A stretch of 64,000 nt of DNA from an uncultured Prevotellaceae bacterium (lineage in GTDB: Bacteria > Bacteroidota > Bacteroidia > Bacteroidales > Bacteroidaceae), in assembly GCA_947176895.1 (NCBI GenBank), contig CAMWSK010000001.1, forward strand, positions 62,001 through 126,000, read 5' to 3'. The notes beneath the pieces were generated by a model. That model was not told the origin of the DNA, did no database searches, and was given only the letters and a program-made list of their open reading frames with translations. The translations under genes and the position numbers were made by a program. Within the stretch, counting starts at the first letter, position 1. Every line of letters begins with the position of its first letter. Shown one piece after another: positions 16,880 through 28,767 of the stretch.

Positions 16880-19018
16880 TTATTTCCGATTGTTCTTCAA
16901 GCCGGTCTCCAACCACCGCACATAGCTGTCCACGTCTTCATCAAAACCATAGGAGTGGTTCAGGGGATTTCCCGACGGGTCCACCGGCACATAGAAGGGT
17001 TGGGCGTTGGCGCCGAACTTCACGCGCTGCAGATAGCTCCACTTGTCTCCCACGGTGCGCAACTTGCGGGGCCTGCCGTTCTCGGTCACCTCCATGGGGG
17101 CGGCCAGGTTGGCCTTCTCGTCCACATACAAGGAGATAAGCACATACTTCTCGGCTATCAGGCGGCTCACCCGGGCATCCGTCCACACGGCAGCCTCCAT
17201 CTTGCGGCAGTTGACACAGCCATAACCGGTGAAGTCGAGCAGCACGGGCATATCGTGTTCCCGGGCATAGGCCATGCCCTCTTCGTAATCATAGAAATGT
17301 TTGCCAGTCTCGCTCTCGCCAAGTTTGAAGTCCTGCGTGGACATGGGAGGCGCGAAAGCACTCACGGCCTTGCAGGGAGCGCCCCACAAGCCGGGAATCA
17401 TGTAGATAGCGAAGGCAAAGCTGATGAGAGCGACAAAGAAACGGGTCACTCCCGTGCGGGGATGCTGAACAATTTCGCCCATTTCATCGTATTCATCCTC
17501 GTCGTGGGGGAAGCGTATCCACCCGATGAGGTAGGCACCCAGCAGGGCGAAGAGCACAATCCACAGACTGAGGAACACCTCACGGTCCAGGATTCCCCAT
17601 CCGTAGGCCAAGTCGGCAACGGACAGGAACTTCAGGGCAAAAGCCAGTTCGATAAAGCCAAGGCACACCTTCACGCAGTTCATCCAGTTGCCGCTCTTGG
17701 GGGCTTTCTTCATCATCTGCGGGAACAGGGCAAAGAGGGTGAAGGGCAAGGCCAAGGCGATGGCAAAGCCCAGCATGCCCATGGCGGGCGCGGCCCATTG
17801 GCCACTGGTGCCCACCTCCACCAGCAGGAAGCCGATGATGGGGCCCGTGCAACTGAAACTCACCAGCGAGAGGGTGAAAGCCATCAGGAAGATGCTCAGC
17901 AGACCCGTGCTTTTGCCGGCCTTGCTGTCCACGGCATTGCTCCAGCGGCTGGGCAACGTCAGTTCGAAGCCTCCCAGGAAGCTGGCGCCGAAGAGCAGCA
18001 ACATCAGGAAGAAGATGATATTAAACACCGCATTCGTGGCCAAGGCATTCAGCGCATCCGCACCGAAAGCGGCCGTGACAACCAGGCCCAGGCCCACATA
18101 GATGACCACGATGCTCAGGCCATAGGTCACTGCATCGCGGATGCCTTTTCCACGGCTGTCCTTGTTTCTCTTGAGGAAGAAGCTCACCGTCATGGGGATA
18201 ATCGGCCACACGCAAGGGGTGACCAAAGCGGCCAGACCGGCCAGGAAGCCCAACAGGAAAATCATCAGCAAACTGCGGGATGCCACATTTTCCGGCATCG
18301 CTCCACCCTTATAATCGTTCAGTTTGTCGATTACGGGAGCCCACAAGTCGTTGGGCACGGTTGCCGTCTCGGCAACCGTGCTGTCTTTTGCCTGTGCGAG
18401 TACGACCAAAGAATCTGCTCTTGCCGACTCCTCCTCCGTTAATTCGTATGGGTCTTCCTCAATAATCACTTGTTCTTCCGCCGTAATCTTGGCAGGCAAG
18501 TCTTTCACTTCGGGTGCTTTCTTCTCGGTTACCGGCAGTTTGTCCTGCACCTTCGCCTCTTTCTTGGGTCCATCGCCCAAGAAAGAGAAGTTCACATCTG
18601 TGGGAGGCAGGCAATTGTTGTCGCTGCAAGTTCCATAGGTCAGGAAGCCCGCCACGGCATACTTCTCGCCCGTGATGCGGAATTTCTGCACGAAGGTGGC
18701 CTTGCCTTCCAAATAGCTCACCTCCATATTGAATATGGGATCCATGCCCTTGTGCACTTTCCCCCTCACCTTCAGCGGGCCCACAGGCTCTGCGCCCTCT
18801 TGCTTCTCCAGTTTCAGTTCGGCTTTCGTGGGACCGCCTTCGGCGATGTCCGTGCCATAGACATGCCATCCGGCATCGATGGTGGCGGCAAACGTTACTT
18901 CAAATTCGGTGTCAGACAATAACTTTTGCTCTACATTGAACTTCACAGGTTCAACTATCTGTGCATGCAGTCCGAAGCATGCCGACAGAGCTACAATAAT
19001 AAGCTTTAATCGATTCAT
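16880..19018 (-). CDS. dsbD: Protein-disulfide reductase DsbD family
   Basis: 712 residues from the ATG at 19018, chosen because a TACCTTTG box ends 5 nt upstream. A signal peptide (MNRLKLIIVALSACFGLHAQ) is followed by an N-terminal DsbD-alpha-like domain with a CSDNNC pair, an acidic linker and about eight membrane segments. The latter carry the conserved TPCVWPIIPMTVSFF and SCTGPIIG motifs. The C-terminal thioredoxin domain has the active site GYGCVNCRKME. It passes electrons from cytoplasmic thioredoxin to periplasmic thiols. It lies 70 nt after tatC and upstream of the M16 gene, next to an operon for a seven-cysteine exported peptide. Confidence 0.93.
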   Translation of the reverse strand: MNRLKLIIVALSACFGLHAQIVEPVKFNVEQKLLSDTEFEVTFAATIDAGWHVYGTDIAEGGPTKAELKLEKQEGAEPVGPLKVRGKVHKGMDPIFNMEVSYLEGKATFVQKFRITGEKYAVAGFLTYGTCSDNNCLPPTDVNFSFLGDGPKKEAKVQDKLPVTEKKAPEVKDLPAKITAEEQVIIEEDPYELTEEESARADSLVVLAQAKDSTVAETATVPNDLWAPVIDKLNDYKGGAMPENVASRSLLMIFLLGFLAGLAALVTPCVWPIIPMTVSFFLKRNKDSRGKGIRDAVTYGLSIVVIYVGLGLVVTAAFGADALNALATNAVFNIIFFLMLLLFGASFLGGFELTLPSRWSNAVDSKAGKSTGLLSIFLMAFTLSLVSFSCTGPIIGFLLVEVGTSGQWAAPAMGMLGFAIALALPFTLFALFPQMMKKAPKSGNWMNCVKVCLGFIELAFALKFLSVADLAYGWGILDREVFLSLWIVLFALLGAYLIGWIRFPHDEDEYDEMGEIVQHPRTGVTRFFVALISFAFAIYMIPGLWGAPCKAVSAFAPPMSTQDFKLGESETGKHFYDYEEGMAYAREHDMPVLLDFTGYGCVNCRKMEAAVWTDARVSRLIAEKYVLISLYVDEKANLAAPMEVTENGRPRKLRTVGDKWSYLQRVKFGANAQPFYVPVDPSGNPLNHSYGFDEDVDSYVRWLETGLKNNRK

Positions 19019-19023
19019 AGCGA

Positions 19024-19031
19024 CAAAGGTA
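19024..19031 (-). promoter_or_regulatory. -7 box in front of dsbD
   Basis: Minus-strand TACCTTTG ends 5 nt before the dsbD ATG. Transcripts from here would be almost leaderless. Confidence 0.55.
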
Positions 19032-19088
19032 CGGAAAAGTTCATATATACCGATTTCTTTGCCGCTTTTTTTAAGCCTTTTATGCTCT

Positions 19089-19889
19089 TCAAACTTTCTT
19101 TGCACCCCACTTCAACACCCAAATGCTAACCTCATACAACAGGTAGAGAGGGACGGAAACAAGAATAAGAGTCATTAAGTCCGGGGGTGTGATGATGGCA
19201 GCAACCAGCATGATGATCAGTACCGCATGCCTGCGGTAGGCGGAAAGCATAGAAGATGAGATTATCCCCATCTTACCCAGCACAAGAGCGATAACGGGAA
19301 GCTGAAACACGACTCCCATCAATAATGTCAACGTGGTGAATGTAGAAACATAGCTGTCCAAAGTGATGGTGGAATGAATACGCTCTGCCACACGATACGT
19401 GCCAAGAAAACGGAACGATATGGGAAACAGGATATAATAGCTCATCAACACGCCAACGATGAACAGGATGTATATCACGATTACGGTCTGCACGGAATAC
19501 CGCCTCTCCTTCTCGTAAAGTGCAGGAGACACGAACCGGAACAACTCATATAATATATAAGGAGACGCCCCTAACAACCCGAGATAGACCGCCGTTGTGA
19601 TGTGTGTCATAAACTGGCTTGACAAGTCTGTGGCAATCAGGTCTACATGAAACTTTTCAAAATGAAAGTTACTGAAGCCCAACATCCGGATGCAACGCTC
19701 TATCCATCGATAGGTGACAAAGTCCCATTCACCGGGAGCCAGAAGCAGTTGCCAGGTGACATCCTTGAAACAGAACACGATGACGGCAAGCACTCCTGCC
19801 ACACCGATAATTCGGAAAAGCATTCGGCGGAGCACTTGCATGTGCCCGCCGAACGTCAACAAATCTTCCTTGTTATTGCTTTTCTTCAT
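19089..19889 (-). CDS. tatC: Sec-independent translocase subunit TatC
   Basis: 266 residues from the ATG at 19889 ([24 protein letters not shown]); a longer frame reaches into tatA and is unlikely. Six membrane segments are visible. Family landmarks are the N-terminal E/H-rich segment before helix 1, [14 protein letters not shown] after helix 2, and the ITPPDL loop near the C terminus. TatC recognises the twin-arginine signal and forms the receptor complex. It overlaps tatA by 17 nt and closes an operon whose first gene encodes a twin-arginine peptide. No tatB is present, so a minimal TatAC pathway is expected. Confidence 0.95.
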   Translation of the reverse strand: MKKSNNKEDLLTFGGHMQVLRRMLFRIIGVAGVLAVIVFCFKDVTWQLLLAPGEWDFVTYRWIERCIRMLGFSNFHFEKFHVDLIATDLSSQFMTHITTAVYLGLLGASPYILYELFRFVSPALYEKERRYSVQTVIVIYILFIVGVLMSYYILFPISFRFLGTYRVAERIHSTITLDSYVSTFTTLTLLMGVVFQLPVIALVLGKMGIISSSMLSAYRRHAVLIIMLVAAIITPPDLMTLILVSVPLYLLYEVSIWVLKWGAKKV

Positions 19890-20115
19890 CCGTATTCTTT
19901 TCCTCGTCCCCGGCCGGTTTTTCTTCCTCCGGAATGTTGCCTTCAGTGGCGTTCTCCACATCGTTCACACCTTTCTTAAATTCCTTCACGCCTTGTCCTA
20001 GGCCGCGCATCATCTCGGGCAACTTCTTTCCGCCAAAAAGCAACAAGGCTATTCCGCCGATAAGAAGCAACTCTGTTGTTCCGATGAACAACAACTGGCA
20101 GGTAAGCATAACCAT
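19873..20115 (-). CDS. tatA: Sec-independent translocase subunit TatA
   Basis: 80 residues. One N-terminal membrane helix ([23 protein letters not shown]) contains the family FGGKKLPE hinge. The amphipathic helix [16 protein letters not shown] and an acidic tail follow. It oligomerises to form the Tat passage for folded proteins. It starts 11 nt after the CXXX accessory gene and overlaps tatC, so translation is probably coupled. Confidence 0.94.
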   Translation of the reverse strand: MVMLTCQLLFIGTTELLLIGGIALLLFGGKKLPEMMRGLGQGVKEFKKGVNDVENATEGNIPEEEKPAGDEEKNTDEEKQ

Positions 20116-20126
20116 ATCCGATGTTT

Positions 20127-20405
20127 TTAATTATTCGTGACAAGCATAATCTCACATGTGTCGAAATTGATTTCCCAATTTCCGTCCGCAGAAGATTCCC
20201 ATTGGTACTTCTCCGCCATCCGGTCCCACCAGTTCTGGAACTTTGTGCCGGTTTCGCCCAGGTCTTTCACCAGTTTCTCATACAATTCTCCATTGTCAGC
20301 CGTCAGAATCTTGGCCAACTCGTTCAGTCCGTTGCGACGCTCAAACAATGTTTGAATCTCATTCTTCTCCTCAGCGGTCACTTGACCTACTAACTTCTTT
20401 ACCAT
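20127..20405 (-). CDS. CXXX-repeat peptide modification system accessory protein
   Basis: 92 residues, no signal or membrane segment. It is mostly helical and charged at the N terminus ([30 protein letters not shown]), then [15 protein letters not shown] and [14 protein letters not shown]. Size, sequence character and position match the family named CXXX repeat peptide modification system protein (TIGR04116, from memory). A role as a peptide-binding or scaffold subunit for the radical-SAM enzymes is plausible but not shown. Its start overlaps the end of the SPASM-partner gene by 7 nt, and tatA follows after 11 nt. Confidence 0.7.
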   Translation of the reverse strand: MVKKLVGQVTAEEKNEIQTLFERRNGLNELAKILTADNGELYEKLVKDLGETGTKFQNWWDRMAEKYQWESSADGNWEINFDTCEIMLVTNN

Positions 20406-21382
20406 TCTTCTTTTACATCAAAAGGGTCCAAATAATCTATTTCCTTTATCTCCTCTCTCTCGGGCAGGAATGTGCCATGCCGGCGGATGCGGTTGAGCAG
20501 ATTGCGGCTTGCATTGCGCTCCAGGTGGGCAACCACACATTGCTCGTGGCTTGGCGTGTTCACCTCGTAGGTGGTCTTGCGGTTCAACCACACACAGCGT
20601 TTGCATTGATAGGCATCGCAATGGCGGCAAATCGGAGCATGGTCGAGTCTGTAGAGTTGCGGATTCTTGATGTCAGGTCCGTTCTCCAAGTCGCCGATGC
20701 TATATTTTGCCTTGCCCAAACCAAAGTCCTCCTCATCACCGGCAAGGTAGAATGCGGGACATACGTAGAAGCATCCGTCAGGCGCCAAAGTGATATTCTC
20801 CCAACCGGCATTGCAGTTGTTCATCTTGTCGAGCATCATGCGGTCGGTCAGAATGTTCATCTGGGGATATTTGCCCTCCATATAAAGTTTCTCTACCTCT
20901 TCCGACAACATCGCCAAGGCCTCCTTGTACGTTCCGAAGTCCTCTTCCGTGAAGGTCTCCACGTCTGTGATGACAACATTCAAGCGGGCAGTCTTTGAAA
21001 TCAAGCTTTTCAAGAGTTGCCGTTTCCCAAACAAATCGGCCTTGTTGGTTCTAATCACGTATGCGGTTTCGTCTGAAAGATTGCAAGAGTCAATATCCGT
21101 CCAACCATTGAAAACCACAACATCCGCATTCTCTTTGATCACGGCGTCTTCGCACGAAGAGGAAACGATGTCGCTATGATCGATGCTGTCAATGACATCT
21201 TTGTACTCCTGTGGCAACTCATAGTCAGGGTAGACGAACTGAATCATCAGGTTCTCCTTCATGGCATAAAGGATGCCCTGCTTCAGAGTGTCCAAAGGCA
21301 TCAGCCGTTTTGTCTCACGATTGCTGTAATGGCAATAGGATGTGCTTGCATCATCCAATAAGATAATAAGATATTGCACCAT
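20399..21382 (-). CDS. CXXX-repeat peptide maturase (SPASM-like partner without radical-SAM motif)
   Basis: 327 residues. The C-terminal half has a cysteine pattern like a SPASM/twitch iron-sulfur domain: CNAGWENITLAPDGCFYVCPAFY, then CRHCDAYQCKRCVWLN and a final C in HEQCVV. The N-terminal half reads like a degenerate barrel but has no CxxxCxxC for the radical-SAM cluster. This matches the protein family called CXXX repeat peptide maturase (TIGR04119, from memory) and suggests a catalytically distinct or non-catalytic partner of the real radical-SAM enzyme upstream. It starts 3 nt after that gene's stop. Confidence 0.75.
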   Translation of the reverse strand: MVQYLIILLDDASTSYCHYSNRETKRLMPLDTLKQGILYAMKENLMIQFVYPDYELPQEYKDVIDSIDHSDIVSSSCEDAVIKENADVVVFNGWTDIDSCNLSDETAYVIRTNKADLFGKRQLLKSLISKTARLNVVITDVETFTEEDFGTYKEALAMLSEEVEKLYMEGKYPQMNILTDRMMLDKMNNCNAGWENITLAPDGCFYVCPAFYLAGDEEDFGLGKAKYSIGDLENGPDIKNPQLYRLDHAPICRHCDAYQCKRCVWLNRKTTYEVNTPSHEQCVVAHLERNASRNLLNRIRRHGTFLPEREEIKEIDYLDPFDVKEEW

Positions 21383-21385
21383 GGC

Positions 21386-22603
21386 CTAACAGATTGTATT
21401 GTTTACGGTTGGCTTGCTCTTCTCAAACTCCTCACGCCGCCCTTCCAATTCCAACTTGCGGAACAACTTATTCCAATAATAATTGTTGGCACGGACGCGT
21501 GCCTTGTGCATCTTGCAGATGGTGGTACTTCTTTGATAAATAGTAGGCGTATCCGCAGCATCATAGTTTTCTCCTTGACACCAAGCGCATCCACTGGCCA
21601 CTTCGCACTTCATACATTCTTCGGAACTTTGCAGACTTCTCTTCAACGTTAGATATGGACGAAGAAGGTTCTTGTTTATGCCAGTTCCAGAATAAACATT
21701 ACCTATAATAATCGGTTTGCGAGAACGCAAAGAATACGCAGCAAAGCGTGTACATGGATAGAAATTTCCGGCGGCATCTACAGAAAGCATCATTCCAGCT
21801 CCACACCAATTTCCGTCGTCAGCCAGCGGATGACCTATATTTTCATCAAAGAACGAACATGTATGATCAATATAATAGCGGTTATCAATAATATAATCTG
21901 CCAACTGTATCAGTTGTTCCTCAAGCAATTTGTCGTCACCTTCCTCCCAAACATCTTCAAACACGCAATTTATCAACACATTTTGGATACCCAAGTTGAA
22001 CAGGTGTGCTACACTTTCTTTGATATATGGAATGTCGTCATGACTAATTGTAACTTTCGTATGAATGCCCTCAAACTGAGACAACCACAGGGGGATATTC
22101 TTTACAACATCACGATACGAGCCTCTTCCGCTTTCCTTATAGATTCTATTGATGTCGTGCTTCCTCTCGGTTCCGTCTATCGTGATGCAAATCTGCAAAT
22201 GCGTGATGTTCTTTGAGATGAACCTTTGTACCTTCTCTGAATGATAATTCAATCCATTTGTGGTTACCATGAACACGTAATCATTAAACCACTTATGGTT
22301 TCTGCGGTACATCTCAATCTTCAAATAATCGCAAATCTTGTCTATCAGGTCAATTTCCAAGAAAGGCTCTCCTCCGATGAAATCAAACTGAACACATTCA
22401 TCAGAGAAGTTTTCTGTATCTGAAAGAATATAGTCTATCGTTCTTTTTGCGACATCCCAACTCATTCTTTCCTTAGAGTTCTTTCCCACCAAATAACAAT
22501 ATTTACAAGCTAATTGGCAATCTTTTGTTACAATAAAAGTAATACATTTACGCATGTCATCATTATAGGCACTGCGTTCTTTTGCATTTTTCTTTTTTCC
22601 CAT
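21386..22603 (-). CDS. Radical-SAM/SPASM peptide maturase, CXXX-repeat target family
   Basis: 405 residues. The radical-SAM cluster motif is C29-x3-C33-x2-C36 (TKDCQLACKYCYL), followed by FDFIGGEPFLE (GGEP, SAM binding) and a C-terminal SPASM domain: WCGAGMMLSVDAAGNFYPC...CMKCEVASGCAWCQGE...C. Such enzymes bind three 4Fe-4S clusters and make radical crosslinks (thioether or C-C) on ribosomal peptides. The precursor lies directly upstream, and the match is to the CXXX-repeat maturase family (TIGR04115, from memory). The gene is clearly AT-richer than tatC or dsbD, which hints at transfer. A terminator-like stem sits between it and the precursor, so it is probably expressed below the precursor. 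Confidence 0.88.
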   Translation of the reverse strand: MGKKKNAKERSAYNDDMRKCITFIVTKDCQLACKYCYLVGKNSKERMSWDVAKRTIDYILSDTENFSDECVQFDFIGGEPFLEIDLIDKICDYLKIEMYRRNHKWFNDYVFMVTTNGLNYHSEKVQRFISKNITHLQICITIDGTERKHDINRIYKESGRGSYRDVVKNIPLWLSQFEGIHTKVTISHDDIPYIKESVAHLFNLGIQNVLINCVFEDVWEEGDDKLLEEQLIQLADYIIDNRYYIDHTCSFFDENIGHPLADDGNWCGAGMMLSVDAAGNFYPCTRFAAYSLRSRKPIIIGNVYSGTGINKNLLRPYLTLKRSLQSSEECMKCEVASGCAWCQGENYDAADTPTIYQRSTTICKMHKARVRANNYYWNKLFRKLELEGRREEFEKSKPTVNNTIC

Positions 22604-22610
22604 ATTAAAT

Positions 22611-22696
22611 CAAAAAAAGGGGCAGTTGTTCTTTCCTAAATGTACCACATTTCTCGTTATGGTTGATTTACCAAAACACTTAAGTCAACTGCCCCT
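22611..22696 (-). terminator. Intra-operon terminator/attenuator between peptide and enzyme genes
   Basis: AGGGGCAGTTG (22618-22628) pairs exactly with CAACTGCCCCT (22686-22696) around a 57-nt loop. On the minus strand the stem is followed at once by seven U, 8 nt before the radical-SAM ATG. Confidence 0.65.
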
Positions 22697-22710
22697 AACC
22701 TACAATAGTT

Positions 22711-22989
22711 TTACAAACGTCCGCTGGTACTGGAACGAACACCAAGGCATCCGGTCTTACAACCACCAGAACATTTAAGACGGCAGGTCGCGTCACATTT
22801 ACCTTTACAAGAACCATTACAGCCAGAACTACTACCTCCTCCGGAAGGTTCCGGTTCATCCGTATCACACGATGACAGCACCATCGGACCAAAGGCAATA
22901 GCACCTAAGATGGGCAACGCACCTTTGGCTGCTTTTTTGAAGAACTCACGTCTTGACTGCAGTTCTTCGTTGTGATTCTTTTTCTCCAT
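22711..22989 (-). CDS. CXXX-repeat RiPP precursor with Tat signal and lipobox
   Basis: 92 residues from the ATG at 22989; the in-frame extension upstream runs through the structured leader and is rejected. The twin-arginine motif SRREFFKK (residues 12-19) is followed by a hydrophobic core and LSSC at 38-41, a credible lipobox. A short acidic and Gly/Ser linker leads to the core, with cysteines at 57, 61, 65, 69, 73, 77 and 81, exactly every fourth residue. The spaced residues are small or basic (NGS, KGK, DAT, RLK, SGG, KTG). This matches the Cys-rich CXXX-repeat radical-SAM target peptides. The gene order precursor, two maturases, accessory, tatA, tatC supports modification in the cytoplasm and then Tat export and lipidation. 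Chemistry and activity are unknown. Confidence 0.85.
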   Translation of the reverse strand: MEKKNHNEELQSRREFFKKAAKGALPILGAIAFGPMVLSSCDTDEPEPSGGGSSSGCNGSCKGKCDATCRLKCSGGCKTGCLGVRSSTSGRL

Positions 22990-23056
22990 ATTGTTTGAAG
23001 ATTTAGAATGCCTGTCGACCTCCCAGTTTCGGCGTAGATAAAATGTTTCGCTGACT

Positions 23057-23447
23057 ATACAAAAAAAGCGTGGAGATCCGTACCTGTCACTCGTCCCACA
23101 CTCTGAGGCTTCTCGCATTGCCCATCTTAGTTGAACGAGCAACGCGAAACCCACGCCGATGAATTTATATAACTATCCCTATACGCCATACACCGCCCCC
23201 TCTGATACCCAAGGTGGCAGAAACAGCACAATAGAGATGCTTTATAAAAACACCCCATGAGCATCTACCGTTGCCTTGTCCAAGACTAAGATGAAATTTT
23301 GCGAGAATTTCAGAGTGTCAAGAACAAAGCGCATTGTAAACGCTTTCCTATATATAGCAGTCCTTTTTCTCCCACCACATCCGCTTCGAACAAGTTCTTA
23401 GCTTCGGCGTGGATGCCCCACCCTAAAGGGGAGACTTCAAGAACCAT
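23057..23447 (-). ncRNA. Structured leader element, copy A, upstream of the CXXX operon
   Basis: About 390 nt on the minus strand, similar in two long blocks to 46561-47013. From 5' to 3' it has a TATCTTTG box (23451-23458); hairpin AAAGCG/CGCTTT (23326-23346); a 7-bp hairpin with loop CTCGCAA (23292-23312); and a 3' domain closed by GCGTGG/CCACGC (23068-23073/23151-23156) and followed by seven U (23061-23067). Inside that domain GCGTTGC can pair with GCAATGC (23139-23145/23115-23121), and CTCGTTC with GGACGAG, in interleaved order, a possible pseudoknot. It ends 72 nt before the precursor ATG. It fills most of the 616-bp gene-less stretch 22990-23605. I cannot name the family. Confidence 0.65.
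23310..23447 (-). CDS. Possible 45-residue leader ORF in element copy A
   Basis: ATG at 23447 opens a 45-codon frame beginning MVLEVSPLGWGIH and ending at TGA inside the second hairpin. The -7 box ends only 3 nt before this ATG, so the transcript may start too late for it. In copy B the same region is in another frame, which speaks against conserved coding. Confidence 0.2.
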   Translation of the reverse strand: MVLEVSPLGWGIHAEAKNLFEADVVGEKGLLYIGKRLQCALFLTL

Positions 23448-23450
23448 GTG

Positions 23451-23458
23451 CAAAGATA
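23451..23458 (-). promoter_or_regulatory. -7 box of leader element copy A / CXXX operon
   Basis: Minus-strand TATCTTTG. A clear -33 TTTG is not visible here, but the other copy has a full promoter at the same relative place. Confidence 0.6.
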
Positions 23459-23550
23459 TGGTATTTTTTACTTTCTAAAAAAAACATTTCCTGGAAATTC
23501 TTCGTATTTTGCTATTTTCCACAAGAAAACCAACAACACCAAGAAACAAG

Positions 23551-23586
23551 AAACTCCGAAAAGAACAAGCCGTCTTTCCGGAGTTT
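23551..23586 (-). terminator. Terminator of ricin-domain beta-galactosidase gene
   Basis: AAACTCCG pairs with CGGAGTTT around a 20-nt loop, just after the stop at 23606. TTGTTTCTT follows on the minus strand. Confidence 0.65.
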
Positions 23587-23605
23587 CCGTATCAATCCGT
23601 TCGAG

Positions 23606-27982
<4,377 letters not shown>

Positions 27983-27990
27983 TCAGGTAG

Positions 27991-27998
27991 CAAATATA
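27991..27998 (-). promoter_or_regulatory. -7 box of ricin-domain beta-galactosidase
   Basis: Minus-strand TATATTTG (fits TAnnTTTG), 32 nt before the start codon. Confidence 0.5.
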
Positions 27999-28038
27999 CA
28001 GAATTAAATCGAGCCCTTGCATACCGGATTTCAAAAAA

Positions 28039-28581
28039 TCACCACTCCACATCCTCACGTCCGTCCACGTGATTCAGGTGACGGGCCAGAACGAAGAGAT
28101 AGTCGCTCAGGCGATTGATGAAGCGCAGAAGGCGGGCATCCACCGTAGCCCCCGTCTCTTTCAACCGCAAGATACAGCGCTCGGCCCGACGACAAACCGT
28201 GCGGCACACGTGGGCCTGGGCCGATGCCACACTGCCACCGGGCAGGATGAACGCACGCATGGGCGTGAGCGAGGACTGCAGGCGGTCGATTTCCTTCTCC
28301 ACCCTTTCCACATCATCAGCCGTCACCACCAGGGATTCGGCCACCTCACCCGCATCACTGTCCGTGGCCAGATTACCGCCCACCACAAACAACCGGCGCT
28401 GCACCCGGCTCAGAAAGTCGCGGTCAGCATCCTGCGTGCAATGGCACAAGAGCAGACCGATGTGGCTGTTCAACTCATCGACCGTGCCATAAGCCTCCAG
28501 CCTGTCACAACTCTTGCTCACTCTCTGTCCGCCCACAAGGCTGGTCTGCCCGGCGTCTCCTGTACGTGTGTAAATACTCAT
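28039..28581 (-). CDS. PduO-type cob(I)alamin adenosyltransferase
   Basis: 180 residues. The N-terminal IYTRTGDAGQTSLVGGQRVSKS is the ATP-binding signature of PduO-type ATP:corrinoid adenosyltransferases. It is followed by the helical segments VDELNSHIGLLL, FILPGGS and CRRAERCILRL...LRFINRLSDYLFVLAR, with the conserved R and N residues of the corrinoid/ATP site. It makes adenosylcobalamin in the cytoplasm for B12-dependent enzymes such as methylmalonyl-CoA mutase. No other cobalamin gene is near. It probably has its own promoter in the 186-bp gap, where I see no clear box. Confidence 0.93.
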   Translation of the reverse strand: MSIYTRTGDAGQTSLVGGQRVSKSCDRLEAYGTVDELNSHIGLLLCHCTQDADRDFLSRVQRRLFVVGGNLATDSDAGEVAESLVVTADDVERVEKEIDRLQSSLTPMRAFILPGGSVASAQAHVCRTVCRRAERCILRLKETGATVDARLLRFINRLSDYLFVLARHLNHVDGREDVEW

Positions 28582-28661
28582 CTGCTAATGCTTTATCGTT
28601 ATTTCGGCTACTAATTTACGTTTTTTTTCACAACCGCAAAAAAAACACTGCGGCGAAGGGC

Positions 28662-28724
28662 AAAAAACATGAACATCTTTTTCAAAAACATGAACATGAA
28701 AATAAAAAACATGTTCATGTTTTT
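28662..28724. repeat. 21-bp palindrome array, locus 3 (3 units)
   Basis: Centres are 28672.5, 28693.5 and 28714.5, exactly 21 bp apart. The third unit, AAAAACATGTTCATGTTTTT, has perfect 9-bp arms. No MITE terminal repeats are visible, but TTCATCG follows 7 nt to the right. It lies between the adenosyltransferase start and the helicase stop. Confidence 0.8.
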
Positions 28725-28767
28725 GGCCGTTCATCGCAATCTTTATATTTATGGGGCAACGGGGAGC

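Noticed and set aside
22990-23154. 55-codon N-terminal extension of the peptide precursor
   Set aside because: It runs through the structured leader and its terminator. The Tat motif is at the normal distance from the ATG at 22989.
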